Source of the DNA: Entoloma clypeatum
Taxonomy: Eukaryota > Basidiomycota > Agaricomycetes > Agaricales > Entolomataceae
NCBI GenBank assembly: GCA_963565915.1
Contig: OY751490.1
Location: forward strand, 3,782,001 to 3,846,000
Direction of reading: 5' to 3'
Length of the DNA: 64,000 nucleotides
Position numbers and translations under genes: made by a program. Positions within the stretch are counted from its first letter, which is position 1. Each line of letters starts with the position of its first letter. The notes beneath the pieces are model-generated. The model was not told where the DNA came from, ran no database searches, and saw only the letters and a program-made list of their open reading frames with translations. Of the stretch, positions 10,611 to 19,656 are shown piece by piece.

Positions 10611-12232
10611 ATGACCACGTCTCCGAACGAGCTCTACACTCGCCTTTCTAAATTCGAGATCGAACTCAATATCCTCACCGATCTCAACTGACTCCGCAAG
10701 TCCGGAGAAGCACGGATTCGGGAAATCTTATCAGAACTTCACGATACACTGGTAAGTGATGCTCATGAGACCCCGTTTCCTATTCAAACATTTCTTCTTT
10801 CAGGTCGCGGCTGCAGGTTGTGTGGATGACTACGCCGAGCGGCTCTTAAACACCATCGCGTACAACTTATACCGCTCCGGCTACACGATGGACCGCCGCT
10901 GGTGGAAATGGTGGCCCGACCTTCATGGGCAAACCCTCCAAGACCTCCCCGAGGTGAGTCGTTTGCTTATTTGTTTTGCTAATTTCCACATTACATTTAT
11001 GCAGGATCGCCTACTGGAAGAGGACGAGGCCGTCCCCGTCCCCGAACCGTCCATCTCTAGCGGGAAACGACCCGCAAAGCTCATCACGAAAGGCGTGGAG
11101 TACATGACGGCCAGTCCAACTTCACCCAACATCGAGGACAAGAACAAGTCGACCTCTCGCGCTGCACGATCTAAGCCTGTGACCCGTGCTAGCGGTAAGC
11201 GTGCGGCTCCCCATTCGCCTCCCAGTCAGGGAGCTCTCAAGGTGAACTTCCTGATCATTTCTTTTACTTCTTACTAAATTTCCTTCCAGAAACGTCGCTC
11301 CGATATCGGTCGTCAAGCTTCGCAAGCAGACAGCGAGGACGACGACGTCGAGGTGGTCGATGCGCACACCCCCGCCAGACCTCAACCCGTCGCTAAAAGG
11401 CCCCGTGTTGTAACAGCGCCCGCGAGGCCCCCTCCTCAAACCAAACCGAAACCCGCCACAGTCGCGAAAGAACCGCAGGTCGACGCGAAAGAAGGTACTG
11501 CCCTCAAGGCAGATGAGTTGCGACAACTCTGTGTTGCGTTGCCCATTATGGTACGTTTTCTTTCTTCCTGACTCATTCTATAGTTAACTATGTCTTTTCT
11601 TAGCCCAGCCTTCCCTGCCTCGTTTGCGCTGGTGGACCAAGTGCGGCTCGCTGCCGTTTCCAAGGTTGGGGCAAGAAGTGCTCCTACTGCCAGAGCGGTA
11701 GCCGGGTAGGGTGCTCTTTTGAGGTGAGTGGTGAACGTGTGGAACTCCTCACGACCATGGCCCACGCCTTCGGTCAATCGAGCACGGCTGGTGCGTTCTA
11801 CCATCTGCCCTCTTTCTAGCCGCTGACAATTTATTTCCAGCCATCCGCGAGACTCTTGTCAACATCCATGCCTCGACTGCTCTCCACTTCCACCTCTCGG
11901 AAGCCTTGTCGGCCATCGCCGCTCGTCACGAGCGGTCCATTACCCACTTCCTTCACCAGCTGGCTCAGCTGTATCGTCGCGAGGGCGACTTTCCTCAGGG
12001 CCTGGTAGCTGATGAGGGGGCTCGCCAGGAGCTCTTCGAAGTCTTTGGCCTCGCTCGATTCGACCCTCCCGCTGGTCAACAGTCCTCCTGCGAGAATCCC
12101 GTCTTCGTCAAGAAGGTTGCGCCTGTCCAGAAATCGGACTCGGCTTCTGATGAGGACTCTCCTGTGGAGGAAGATGCCGATGAAGTCGCGAAGGATCTGT
12201 TCGTTCAGGGGTCGTCTCGCGATGTCGCCTAG
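10611..12232 (+). pseudogene. Spliced gene antisense to a Ty3 remnant; Zn2Cys6-like motif; one stop
   Basis: Six exons fit consensus fungal splice sites and keep frame: 10611-10751, 10804-10953, 11005-11241, 11290-11550, 11604-11790 and 11841-12232 (455 residues). One in-frame TGA at 10689-10691 interrupts exon 1, most simply from TGG. The middle is Pro/Ser/Lys-rich. Exon 5 has cysteines spaced C-x2-C-x8-C-x8-C-x2-C-x7-C, close to but longer than the canonical fungal Zn2Cys6 cluster. The C-terminus is helical (LSEALSAIAARHERSITHFL) with an acidic tail. It lies just after the purine tract of an LTR and antisense to it, as does the gene at 25384. The function is unknown. Confidence 0.55.
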
Positions 12233-12418
12233 ATACTGCGGGCCTTCTTTCTTTTTTATATTTGCACATGTCGCAGGCTATACGCCCTTATATTTTCTCT
12301 GTATACACTCGCTGCGGGCTTACGCCCAAATATATTGCTTTTCTTCGTTCTTTGATTAAGTCCATTAAGGGCCTCCTGTTCAGAACTACAGTATTTCTAA
12401 GTCTATCGCGAAGACGTT
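12233..12418 (-). repeat. Putative Gypsy-3 3' LTR, left part
   Basis: Sequence between the antisense gene and the LINE insertion. With 19101-19268 it would make an LTR of about 350 bp (minus strand starting TGGGGGGTCGCGAGCC at 19268), because the LINE target duplication shows the two parts were once joined. The 5' partner LTR is not in the window, so this is inference. Confidence 0.35.
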
Positions 12419-12431
12419 GGACGAAGTCTCG
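12419..12431. repeat. LINE target-site duplication (left)
   Basis: GGACGAAGTCTCG, repeated exactly at 19088-19100 after the poly(A) tail. It proves insertion by target-primed reverse transcription and fixes the LINE's 5' end at 12432. Confidence 0.95.
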
Positions 12432-12574
12432 TCACCGCTTCTTGACTTGTTACCACGACGTGCACAGCCACATCCTGGTCGCAATCTCTCTCGTTGTTGA
12501 GCCCCCCCGCTCCATCGTACCATCCGATCATCTTGCTATCGCTCTCCTAGGCGAAACACTCGACTCACCGCAAC

Positions 12575-14773
12575 ATGGCTCCAAAGCCGATCCCCAGATC
12601 GGCTGCGATCCCCTCCGACAACCCGAGACCTCCTCCTCAAACGAGGTCGTCCACAGCTCAAAAAGCCGACTGGTCTGCAACCCCCGCCGTTCCTGTGGGA
12701 GCGTCTGCAACGACAGGTCCTTACACCACAGCGTCTACGGCAGCCGCCATGGCTGCTGCCGCACCGACATCCGCCCTTGCTCCTGTTGGCCCCCCCGGCG
12801 GCCGCTACAAGAAAAAGGCCCCCTCTGCGCGCCCCTCCTCTCCCCAGGGCAGCAACATCTCTATGGGATCCGCTGGGTCTGCTACCCCTCGCCCTGCATC
12901 CCCCACCTCAGACGACTCCGATAGCCCGGAACGCCCTCCCTCCCCTGCCCCTGCTGACCGCTCTGACGCTCCCATGAGCATCGATGCCCCCAGCATGCCG
13001 GCCACCTTAGGCTACAACAGCGAACTTGCAGGCCCCTGCATGTTGCAAGGCTCCGCGGACACGTTGTCGTCCGACTTCAACGCCGCCCTCGCTTCCGTTG
13101 CCTCCGTACGAGACCTGGTCACTTGGACCGCATCTCAACGCCGGTCTATTGACCAATCCACTGCAGACCAGCTCTGCACCGCTACAGCCTCCCTCATCCA
13201 CACCCTTGCGGATGTCGGAGCGCTCACCGAATATGCCGAAGGGGATGACCCCTCCGGCGTTCGTCTCACTGGATTGGGCGTCTTAATTGACCGCCTCGTC
13301 AAGATCCCTGGGGTATCGGCGTTCACGTCGGCCCCCGAAAACATCGTCGCGGCAAAGGACCCCAAACCTCCGCCGCCCAAGAAGAAGCTGCCTTCCTTCC
13401 CGAAGACAGCCAAACCCACTCCCCGCATGTCCGCGTCAGCTGGAGCATCCGGCCGCCTCGCTCGCGAGAAGGCCAAGCTCCTATCCCGCCCCGTCCCCTC
13501 GCCCCCGGCGAAGCGACAACCCTCCGGCCTTGCAGGCTCAGCGTGGGCTCCCCCGCCCGCTGTTGTAGCTGCAGCCCAACCCTGGTCCACTGCGTCGAAA
13601 AAACGCAAGTCCGCTGCTGAGTCGCAGCAGGAAACCTTGGTCGCCATGGCCAAGACGTTCCCTGCCACCACTACCATTGCCCTACAGCAAGCCACGGCTG
13701 CTATTAGGCCCACCTCTCCTTCTGCTTCCCAGGCCCGCCGAAAGAAGCAGAAGCGTTTTACCACGTCAGGACGGTCTCGCAAGTCTGTCTCCGTTTACAC
13801 CTCCCCCCCCTTTCCCTGGGCGGTGGAGACCATCTTCACCCAGATCAATGGGCATCTGGGCAACGCAAAGAGGACGATCCGCGTCACTTCCGTTGAGTCA
13901 AACCGGGGGGGCCTCTCCCTGGCGACCGACGAAGTCCCCGACGAGGACGACCTCAAAGTATTCAAAGCCCTTTTCGAGTCCAAGCTCGCCGCTAGCGCTC
14001 ATTCGGCCCCTAACACTGAACTTCGAGTGGAGGTACCCACCTCCAAATCGAGTCTCAAAATCTGCGACTTCCCGTACTACGGGCTCACCCCACAACACGA
14101 CCCGAAATCCGGCCGCCTCGTTCCCCTCTCGGAGAGCCAGGTCGTCGACATAATGGCGTCCGCCCCCTTTGCCCGCGAGTTCTCTTACTACGAGAACTCG
14201 AAGCCCCGCCTCGCCAGAAACTCCCCGTCGTCTAGCACCGGGACCATCTGGTTCGACATCGAAGACTCCAAAGGGGGTCTCGTCCTCAAGAACTTAGCCG
14301 GAAAGGCCTTCATGTATGGCCCTTACCGACTCGTCCTGAACCCCGCCGAGAAGCACGTTGGAGTGCCTCAATGCAACCGCTGCTGGCGATTCGGCCATCC
14401 GTCCAACGCTTGGATCTGCCCTCTCAAAAGCAAACTCTGCCCCATCTGCGGTGAACCCCACACCGTCGAATTCCACCGAGCCCTCGCCTCCTGCTGCCGC
14501 GGGAACGCCAAGGCAAACCCCCCAGTCCTCCCCACCCCCGATGGCAAGGACTGCGAACATGCAGGTCGCTGCATCAACTGCAAAGGTAGCCACCGCGCAG
14601 ATGATCGCGTATGCAAATACTGGAAAAGCCGATTCAACCCTGATTGGATCTGGCGCCGATACCAAGAAGCAAACGTAAGTGCGGACTTCACCCACTTCTT
14701 TGAATCTAACCCCTCGCCTCGTCCAGCTGACCGAGACAATAGCCGCATTCAATCAAACGTAGTCATATGTTAG
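12575..14773 (+). CDS. LINE ORF1 (nucleic-acid-binding protein)
   Basis: The predicted protein is 732 residues. The first 330 are Pro/Ala/Ser-rich and probably disordered. A basic stretch (RRKKQKRF) lies near 390. The C-terminus has three zinc-knuckle-like motifs: CNRCWRFGH near 598, CPICGEPHTVEFH near 622, and CINCKGSHRADDRVC near 665. Such proteins bind the element RNA and act as chaperones in the particle. The first ATG after the 5' UTR is in a reasonable position. The stop TAG (14771-14773) overlaps the ORF2 start in ATGTTAG. Confidence 0.9.
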   Translation: MAPKPIPRSAAIPSDNPRPPPQTRSSTAQKADWSATPAVPVGASATTGPYTTASTAAAMAAAAPTSALAPVGPPGGRYKKKAPSARPSSPQGSNISMGSAGSATPRPASPTSDDSDSPERPPSPAPADRSDAPMSIDAPSMPATLGYNSELAGPCMLQGSADTLSSDFNAALASVASVRDLVTWTASQRRSIDQSTADQLCTATASLIHTLADVGALTEYAEGDDPSGVRLTGLGVLIDRLVKIPGVSAFTSAPENIVAAKDPKPPPPKKKLPSFPKTAKPTPRMSASAGASGRLAREKAKLLSRPVPSPPAKRQPSGLAGSAWAPPPAVVAAAQPWSTASKKRKSAAESQQETLVAMAKTFPATTTIALQQATAAIRPTSPSASQARRKKQKRFTTSGRSRKSVSVYTSPPFPWAVETIFTQINGHLGNAKRTIRVTSVESNRGGLSLATDEVPDEDDLKVFKALFESKLAASAHSAPNTELRVEVPTSKSSLKICDFPYYGLTPQHDPKSGRLVPLSESQVVDIMASAPFAREFSYYENSKPRLARNSPSSSTGTIWFDIEDSKGGLVLKNLAGKAFMYGPYRLVLNPAEKHVGVPQCNRCWRFGHPSNAWICPLKSKLCPICGEPHTVEFHRALASCCRGNAKANPPVLPTPDGKDCEHAGRCINCKGSHRADDRVCKYWKSRFNPDWIWRRYQEANVSADFTHFFESNPSPRPADRDNSRIQSNVVIC

Positions 14774-17700
14774 GTACAACTATGAATAAATTTGAGGGCT
14801 TGCGAATTCGCTCCCAGAACGTCTACCGAAAGAGCGTTCTCTTGTCAACTATGTTAGAGAGTCAGAAAGATAATCTCGACATAATCTTCGTACAAGAGCC
14901 CCCCTGGGCTACCATTCGACATGTCGCGTCCATGACGAGAAAGGACGGTGAGCCCCTTGTGGGTCCGCCGAACCACCTGGACTGGATGTGCCTCCACCAC
15001 TCGGAGCCTGTCCTTGATCCAGATAACCTGGATGAGGACCTTCGCCCCCGCGCCATAGTTTATGTTCATTGGCGGCGCACCGCTATGAAACCTAAACTTC
15101 GTTCAGACATCGTCCGACACCGTGATGTCAACCTTCTTACGTTGGCTGTCCCTGAGGGCCAGATCAACCTAATTAATGCCTACTCGGATACGCAGGGCAC
15201 TGCTATACGTATCCTTGCCACCCTTGGTACATCCCTTCCTCCTATTCGGTACATAGGTGGTGATTTTAATTGCCCCTCGCCGCTATGGGACCCCGAAGTG
15301 ATGCGCCACAACCATAATGCGTCTCTCCTCTCGGACTTCGCATTCGCTCATGGGCTTGTTCATCATAGGACTGGGTTTACCCACTTCCCTAAGAATAACA
15401 ATGCCCCATCCATCATCGACCTGGTCTTCCTCCCTAACACGGACAAGGACTCGATCATCAAACTTGGGAGCCCTGACGAGTCGGACCACCGCTCGATCAT
15501 CACCCTCCTCAGATCCCCCCTCATTAACGCGAAGGAACGCTACCGTATAGTACCGGACTCGGAAGAGGAAACTCATTTCCTATCCGCACTCACGGATTCC
15601 ATTTCCTCCATCCCTATTCCGGCCACGGCCACTAGGGAGGACATCACGAGTATTACACAAAAGGTTCAGGAGCTCGTCCTGGCCGCGTGGACCGAATTCT
15701 CTCGCTCTCCCCGGAACTCGTTCCGGTCGAAGGGCTGGTGGGATAAGGACTGCAAGGCAGGGTGGCGCACCTATTCCAATTCGGGTAAAACAGACCAAGA
15801 CTGGCGCGTTATGCATAAAATCATACGCACTGCTAAGCGGAACTTCTTTGACAAGAAGATCGACGAAGTCTCCAACAAAAACAAACGTCCCTGGGACCTT
15901 ACTTCCTGGGTCGGCCCACGAAAGAACGCCTCTCCTGAGGCCATTATTTTTGACGGCGAGACCTGCACCACTACTGCTGAGACCTGTGACGCCTTCCACA
16001 AGTCCTTCCAGTCTGCCGAAGCACGACCTGTCGACCCCGACAGGCTGCGCAGTACTCTAGAACCTCAGCCCAAAAGGGCTTGGGTTCCATTCACTTCGCA
16101 AGAGGTCCTCCAGGCCCTGGCCGGTTGTTCGAGCCGGTCAGCCCCAGGTCCTGACCATCTTACGTGGACTCACCTCAAGTGCCTAACCGCACATAAACAA
16201 ATCTTGGAGCTGTTCGTCTGGACCCTGAACGCCTGCCTCTCGGCGGGGTTTTGGCCTGACGCCTTCAAAATCTCAACGACCGTCATTATTCCTAAACCAA
16301 ATAAGCCGGCGTACGACGTTCCCAAAGCATTTCGACCCATCGTGCTTCTAAACACCCTGGGCAAACTCTTTGAGAAAGCTATCGCTAACAGACTCCAGTG
16401 GGAACTAGCCCGCCATGGTCTACTGCACCCAGGTCAATTCGGGGGGGTTCGTCAGAACTCCACCGAAGACGCCGGACAATTCCTTACCCACCTCATACGT
16501 GCAGGATGGGCGAGGAAACTCAAGACAAGCGTTGTCGCCATTGACTTGGCCCAATACTTTCCCTCCCTTAACCACTCGGTTATATCGCTCATACTAGATA
16601 GGATGGGGTTCCCCGACACTGTCGTGGATTTCTTCTCAAATTACCTAGTAGGGAGACAGACTCAATACGCCTGGGAGGACGACCTCTCAGACCTCTTCTC
16701 TGTGGACATTGGCGTAGGTCAGGGCTCTGCCCTCTCCCCTGTGCTATCGTCCATCTACCTCGCCCCGCTGATGTACGCATTCCAAGCCGAACAACCGCAG
16801 GCTAGCCTCATTTCCTACGTCGACGACGGGACTATCATAGTCCAATCTGAGACGTGGAAGGAAAACCTCGCCAAATTAAAAAAGGCATACAAATGTCTGT
16901 TTGAGCTGACCACAGCCCTCGGGCTTGTCCTTGAACACTCTAAATCGGAGGCGTTCCATTTTTCCAGGAAGAATGGCGACGATAACCCCCCGGTTGACCT
17001 CGGGTTTGCGCCCTTCACCGGCGACTCCCCTCTCGTCCCCAAGACCTTCTGGAGGTACTTGGGCTTCTTCTTCGACCGCAAGCTACTCTTTACTGAGCAC
17101 GCGAAGCGGTATGCCACTAAGGCCTTCTCAGCAACGGGAGCCTTACTATCCCTGGGAAACTCAGTCCGTGGACTCACTCCCAAACACAAACGCACCCTGT
17201 ACCGATCGTGTATTTTGCCGATCGCGCTATACGGTGCTAATCTTTGGAACTTCGACGGCGCCCGCAACAAGGGTGTCGTCAAGTCTATCTCCAAAGTCCA
17301 AAGACGCGCAGCGTTATGGATCTTGGGAGCCTTCCGTACCACCCCCACAGGGGCGGTCGAAACACTTGCTGGCCTGCCTCCGGTGCACTTGCACCTCAAG
17401 AAGCTCTCCTGCAGAAACCGTGTCCGCATGCACTCCCTTGCACCCAGACACATGACCGTCATGGTATGCGACGAGGATGACCCCTCCAAGCGTCCGTGGT
17501 ACTCCCCGGAGTTTATGTACAACCTTAAATCCCCCCTCGTCGATATCTGGGCATACCGTGCAAATGTGACTGTCCCCCTATCGCCCTTTAATAACTACAA
17601 CGAACCAGGAAAACGCGTCCTCGACCGATTCCCTGAACGCGTAATTCACGACATTACCCTTATCCGCGGCAAAACCGCTAAGGACCGTGCCGAAGCCAGA

Positions 17701-18993
17701 AAGGCGCGCCTCATCACCCTTAACAAGGTGTTTGACGCCAACATCTGCTCCAATAAAGCCGCCGTCATTGTCACTGACGCGGCAGTCCCCTCCCTTTCGT
17801 CGGGCCACCAAGCTGTTGCAGCCTGGGAAACCTGGCACAAGGGGCACTCCATCGACAAAGACTGGGCGGCCGGCGGCCTCGCAGTCTCTGATGACACTGA
17901 AACCTTAGCTATCGGACATGGGTTCTCGAACCTGGTCAGTCTGCTAGGGGGTCTCTCTCAACTGGAAGAAATCCATATTTTCACCGACTCTGTCAACGCC
18001 ATTCGGCGCGCCACAGACCCGGATCTCCACTCCTCGCAGGCAACTGCGCTCGCTATCATCAGTAACCTGATTCCTTGGTTTGAGGAACCCGGTCTGAATT
18101 CCAAGGTCATCTTTCACCATGTCCCCGATTCTTCGGACCATGGATTCGAACCCCACCGTGCAGTGCACGACTTCGCCTCCTCGATTCGCATTGAGTGTGG
18201 TGAGTCGGCCTCCAGATCCCTTGACTTCAACACGAAGCAATTCACGGACGACATGCTCGGTGACTGGGACAATCTGTACCAGTCCCCCAAGTATGTTGGC
18301 CGACACTATCAATTCCCGAGATCGTGCGTCAGACGCCAGGACCACGCTCGGGCCAAACGTATGAAGCCGTCCCATCTCAAGGGCGGCACATGGCTCAAGG
18401 ATGTGGGTCACTCCCAATCCCTCACGGCACAAATGGTCCGCGGCCTCACCAGCCACGCCCCAATTGGCCACTATAGACATAGGTTCAACATCGGTGACAA
18501 GGTTGAACAATGCGACTGTGGTCTGGGGTCCGTTGAGGACTTCGCCCACGTTTTCTACAAATGTCTGCACCACCCCACCAGGCCACCAGACATGCCCACC
18601 TTCTCGAGGAACTCCCCCACCTGGGACGTCTTCGGGAAATTTATCATGGATAACCCAGGGGCATTTGCCTTCCGGGATTGTCCAAAGCCCAACACAACCG
18701 TCGGCGGTAGTCGCGTGGTAGCGCGCTGGGTTCAAAGGGGTGCAGCCCCCTCTGGCAAGCGAACGCGATCGAAGGATAAGAACCGCACAGGCGCTTCTTT
18801 GGGGGGCAGGGCGCAGACACCCCCCAGCGCCGCTAACGGCCAACCTCACAAGGTTGGAGTGCTCTTGTACCGCGCGGCCGAATACTCGGGTGCGCATACT
18901 AACGCGTTTGTTTATAACAAACTCCCCCGTCCTGGCGCGAGGACTCAACAGCTCGACGGAGCTTTGCGCCGCTTGTTCTTCTTGCGTACGTAG
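14767..18993 (+). CDS. LINE ORF2: endonuclease, reverse transcriptase, RNase H
   Basis: The predicted protein is 1408 residues with no breaks. An APE-type endonuclease comes first (FVQEPPW near 42, YIGGDFN near 163, DESDHRS near 239). The reverse transcriptase follows (AIDLAQYFPSLNH near 591; catalytic YVDD near 683), then RNase H (VTDAAV near 1001, FTDSVNAI near 1071) and a terminal CCHC-like motif (CDCG...HVFYKC near 1248). It nicks the target and copies the RNA there. RNase H plus a terminal CCHC fits Tad/I-group LINEs. The ATG overlaps the ORF1 stop, pointing to stop-restart translation. Confidence 0.93.
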   Translation: MLGTTMNKFEGLRIRSQNVYRKSVLLSTMLESQKDNLDIIFVQEPPWATIRHVASMTRKDGEPLVGPPNHLDWMCLHHSEPVLDPDNLDEDLRPRAIVYVHWRRTAMKPKLRSDIVRHRDVNLLTLAVPEGQINLINAYSDTQGTAIRILATLGTSLPPIRYIGGDFNCPSPLWDPEVMRHNHNASLLSDFAFAHGLVHHRTGFTHFPKNNNAPSIIDLVFLPNTDKDSIIKLGSPDESDHRSIITLLRSPLINAKERYRIVPDSEEETHFLSALTDSISSIPIPATATREDITSITQKVQELVLAAWTEFSRSPRNSFRSKGWWDKDCKAGWRTYSNSGKTDQDWRVMHKIIRTAKRNFFDKKIDEVSNKNKRPWDLTSWVGPRKNASPEAIIFDGETCTTTAETCDAFHKSFQSAEARPVDPDRLRSTLEPQPKRAWVPFTSQEVLQALAGCSSRSAPGPDHLTWTHLKCLTAHKQILELFVWTLNACLSAGFWPDAFKISTTVIIPKPNKPAYDVPKAFRPIVLLNTLGKLFEKAIANRLQWELARHGLLHPGQFGGVRQNSTEDAGQFLTHLIRAGWARKLKTSVVAIDLAQYFPSLNHSVISLILDRMGFPDTVVDFFSNYLVGRQTQYAWEDDLSDLFSVDIGVGQGSALSPVLSSIYLAPLMYAFQAEQPQASLISYVDDGTIIVQSETWKENLAKLKKAYKCLFELTTALGLVLEHSKSEAFHFSRKNGDDNPPVDLGFAPFTGDSPLVPKTFWRYLGFFFDRKLLFTEHAKRYATKAFSATGALLSLGNSVRGLTPKHKRTLYRSCILPIALYGANLWNFDGARNKGVVKSISKVQRRAALWILGAFRTTPTGAVETLAGLPPVHLHLKKLSCRNRVRMHSLAPRHMTVMVCDEDDPSKRPWYSPEFMYNLKSPLVDIWAYRANVTVPLSPFNNYNEPGKRVLDRFPERVIHDITLIRGKTAKDRAEARKARLITLNKVFDANICSNKAAVIVTDAAVPSLSSGHQAVAAWETWHKGHSIDKDWAAGGLAVSDDTETLAIGHGFSNLVSLLGGLSQLEEIHIFTDSVNAIRRATDPDLHSSQATALAIISNLIPWFEEPGLNSKVIFHHVPDSSDHGFEPHRAVHDFASSIRIECGESASRSLDFNTKQFTDDMLGDWDNLYQSPKYVGRHYQFPRSCVRRQDHARAKRMKPSHLKGGTWLKDVGHSQSLTAQMVRGLTSHAPIGHYRHRFNIGDKVEQCDCGLGSVEDFAHVFYKCLHHPTRPPDMPTFSRNSPTWDVFGKFIMDNPGAFAFRDCPKPNTTVGGSRVVARWVQRGAAPSGKRTRSKDKNRTGASLGGRAQTPPSAANGQPHKVGVLLYRAAEYSGAHTNAFVYNKLPRPGARTQQLDGALRRLFFLRT

Positions 18994-19065
18994 GTCCTCG
19001 GACCGATGTAGTTTACTCTATGTCAAGCGGACTGTACCCTTAGTATACCGCTATACAAATTGTTG

Positions 19066-19087
19066 AAAAAAAAAAAAAAAAAAAAAA
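19066..19087 (+). repeat. LINE poly(A) tail, A22
   Basis: Uninterrupted run of 22 A directly before the right target duplication (19088-19100). Confidence 0.95.
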
Positions 19088-19271
19088 GGACGAAGTCTCG
19101 TTTTACTTTGATCGTTATGCTGTTTGGTACTCAGGGGTTCGGTATATCTATTTGACGGTGATTATGTCTTTCTGATATCTCCTTCCGAGATTCCGCTCTT
19201 TCATGTTCTGTTTCATTTATGGCGATTTGAGGTTCGCAATTGTACTGGAACAGGCTCGCGACCCCCCACTC
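19088..19271 (-). repeat. LINE target duplication, then putative Gypsy-3 LTR right part
   Basis: Positions 19088-19100 are the right copy of GGACGAAGTCTCG. The rest was joined to 12418 before the LINE came in. It ends near 19268 in CCCCCCA, next to the purine tract that continues at 25057 beyond the Copia insertion. Positions 19267-19271 are the Copia target duplication CACTC. Confidence 0.6.
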
Positions 19272-19581
19272 TGTTGAAGTTCCACCTGGGTGCTAGCCAC
19301 AGGTGTACTGAGCAACATAGCTATAGTGGAAGTACTCTACGATACCGCTATGGTCACTTACATGGTTTGGAGGGGGTAAGGCTAGTGAGAGCGGTTGAGG
19401 CTGGTGAGAGCGATGGAGCTGGTTAAGAGTCAAGAGACAACTTGTTGATATTGACAGTTTCCTGGTCTTATATACCGTACTACTGTTTGTACCAACCAAA
19501 CAAGTATGTAATGAAGATATGTAAAGGTCACGTGATGTAATCTAATCTAATCTAATCTACGTGATGGGAAAAGTTTCAACA
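19272..19581 (-). repeat. Copia-1 3' LTR
   Basis: Ends TGTTGAA...TTCAACA. On the minus strand it is preceded by a purine tract (TATGGGGGGG) at 19591-19582, the plus-strand primer site. It contains a TATATAAG box and CACGTG/TACGTG motifs around a TCTAA-rich repeat. Confidence 0.93.
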
Positions 19582-19656
19582 CCCCCCCATATTTAGTACA
19601 TACTTCTAAATACATCTTACTTTTTCCCACATATATATATAGGTACTTTGTTTCGC

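Larger units (their letters stand above)
12432..19087 (+). mobile_element. Full-length LINE (Tad/I-like), 6.66 kb, intact ORFs
   Basis: Bounded by a perfect 13-bp duplication, with a 143-bp 5' UTR, two long ORFs overlapping by 7 bp, a short 3' UTR and an A22 tail (19066-19087). Full length, open frames and a perfect duplication indicate a young and possibly mobile copy. It inserted into Gypsy-3 sequence. Confidence 0.95.

Noticed and set aside
13135..13782. Minus-strand ORF of 215 codons within LINE ORF1
   Set aside because: Shadow of the GC-rich, stop-poor coding strand.
17944..18948. Minus-strand ORF of 334 codons within LINE ORF2
   Set aside because: Antisense shadow of the RNase H region; no domain recognised.
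19530..19570. TCTAA pentamer repeats as a possible telomere-like or CRISPR-like array
   Set aside because: Only a few units and inside every Copia LTR of the family; an LTR microsatellite.
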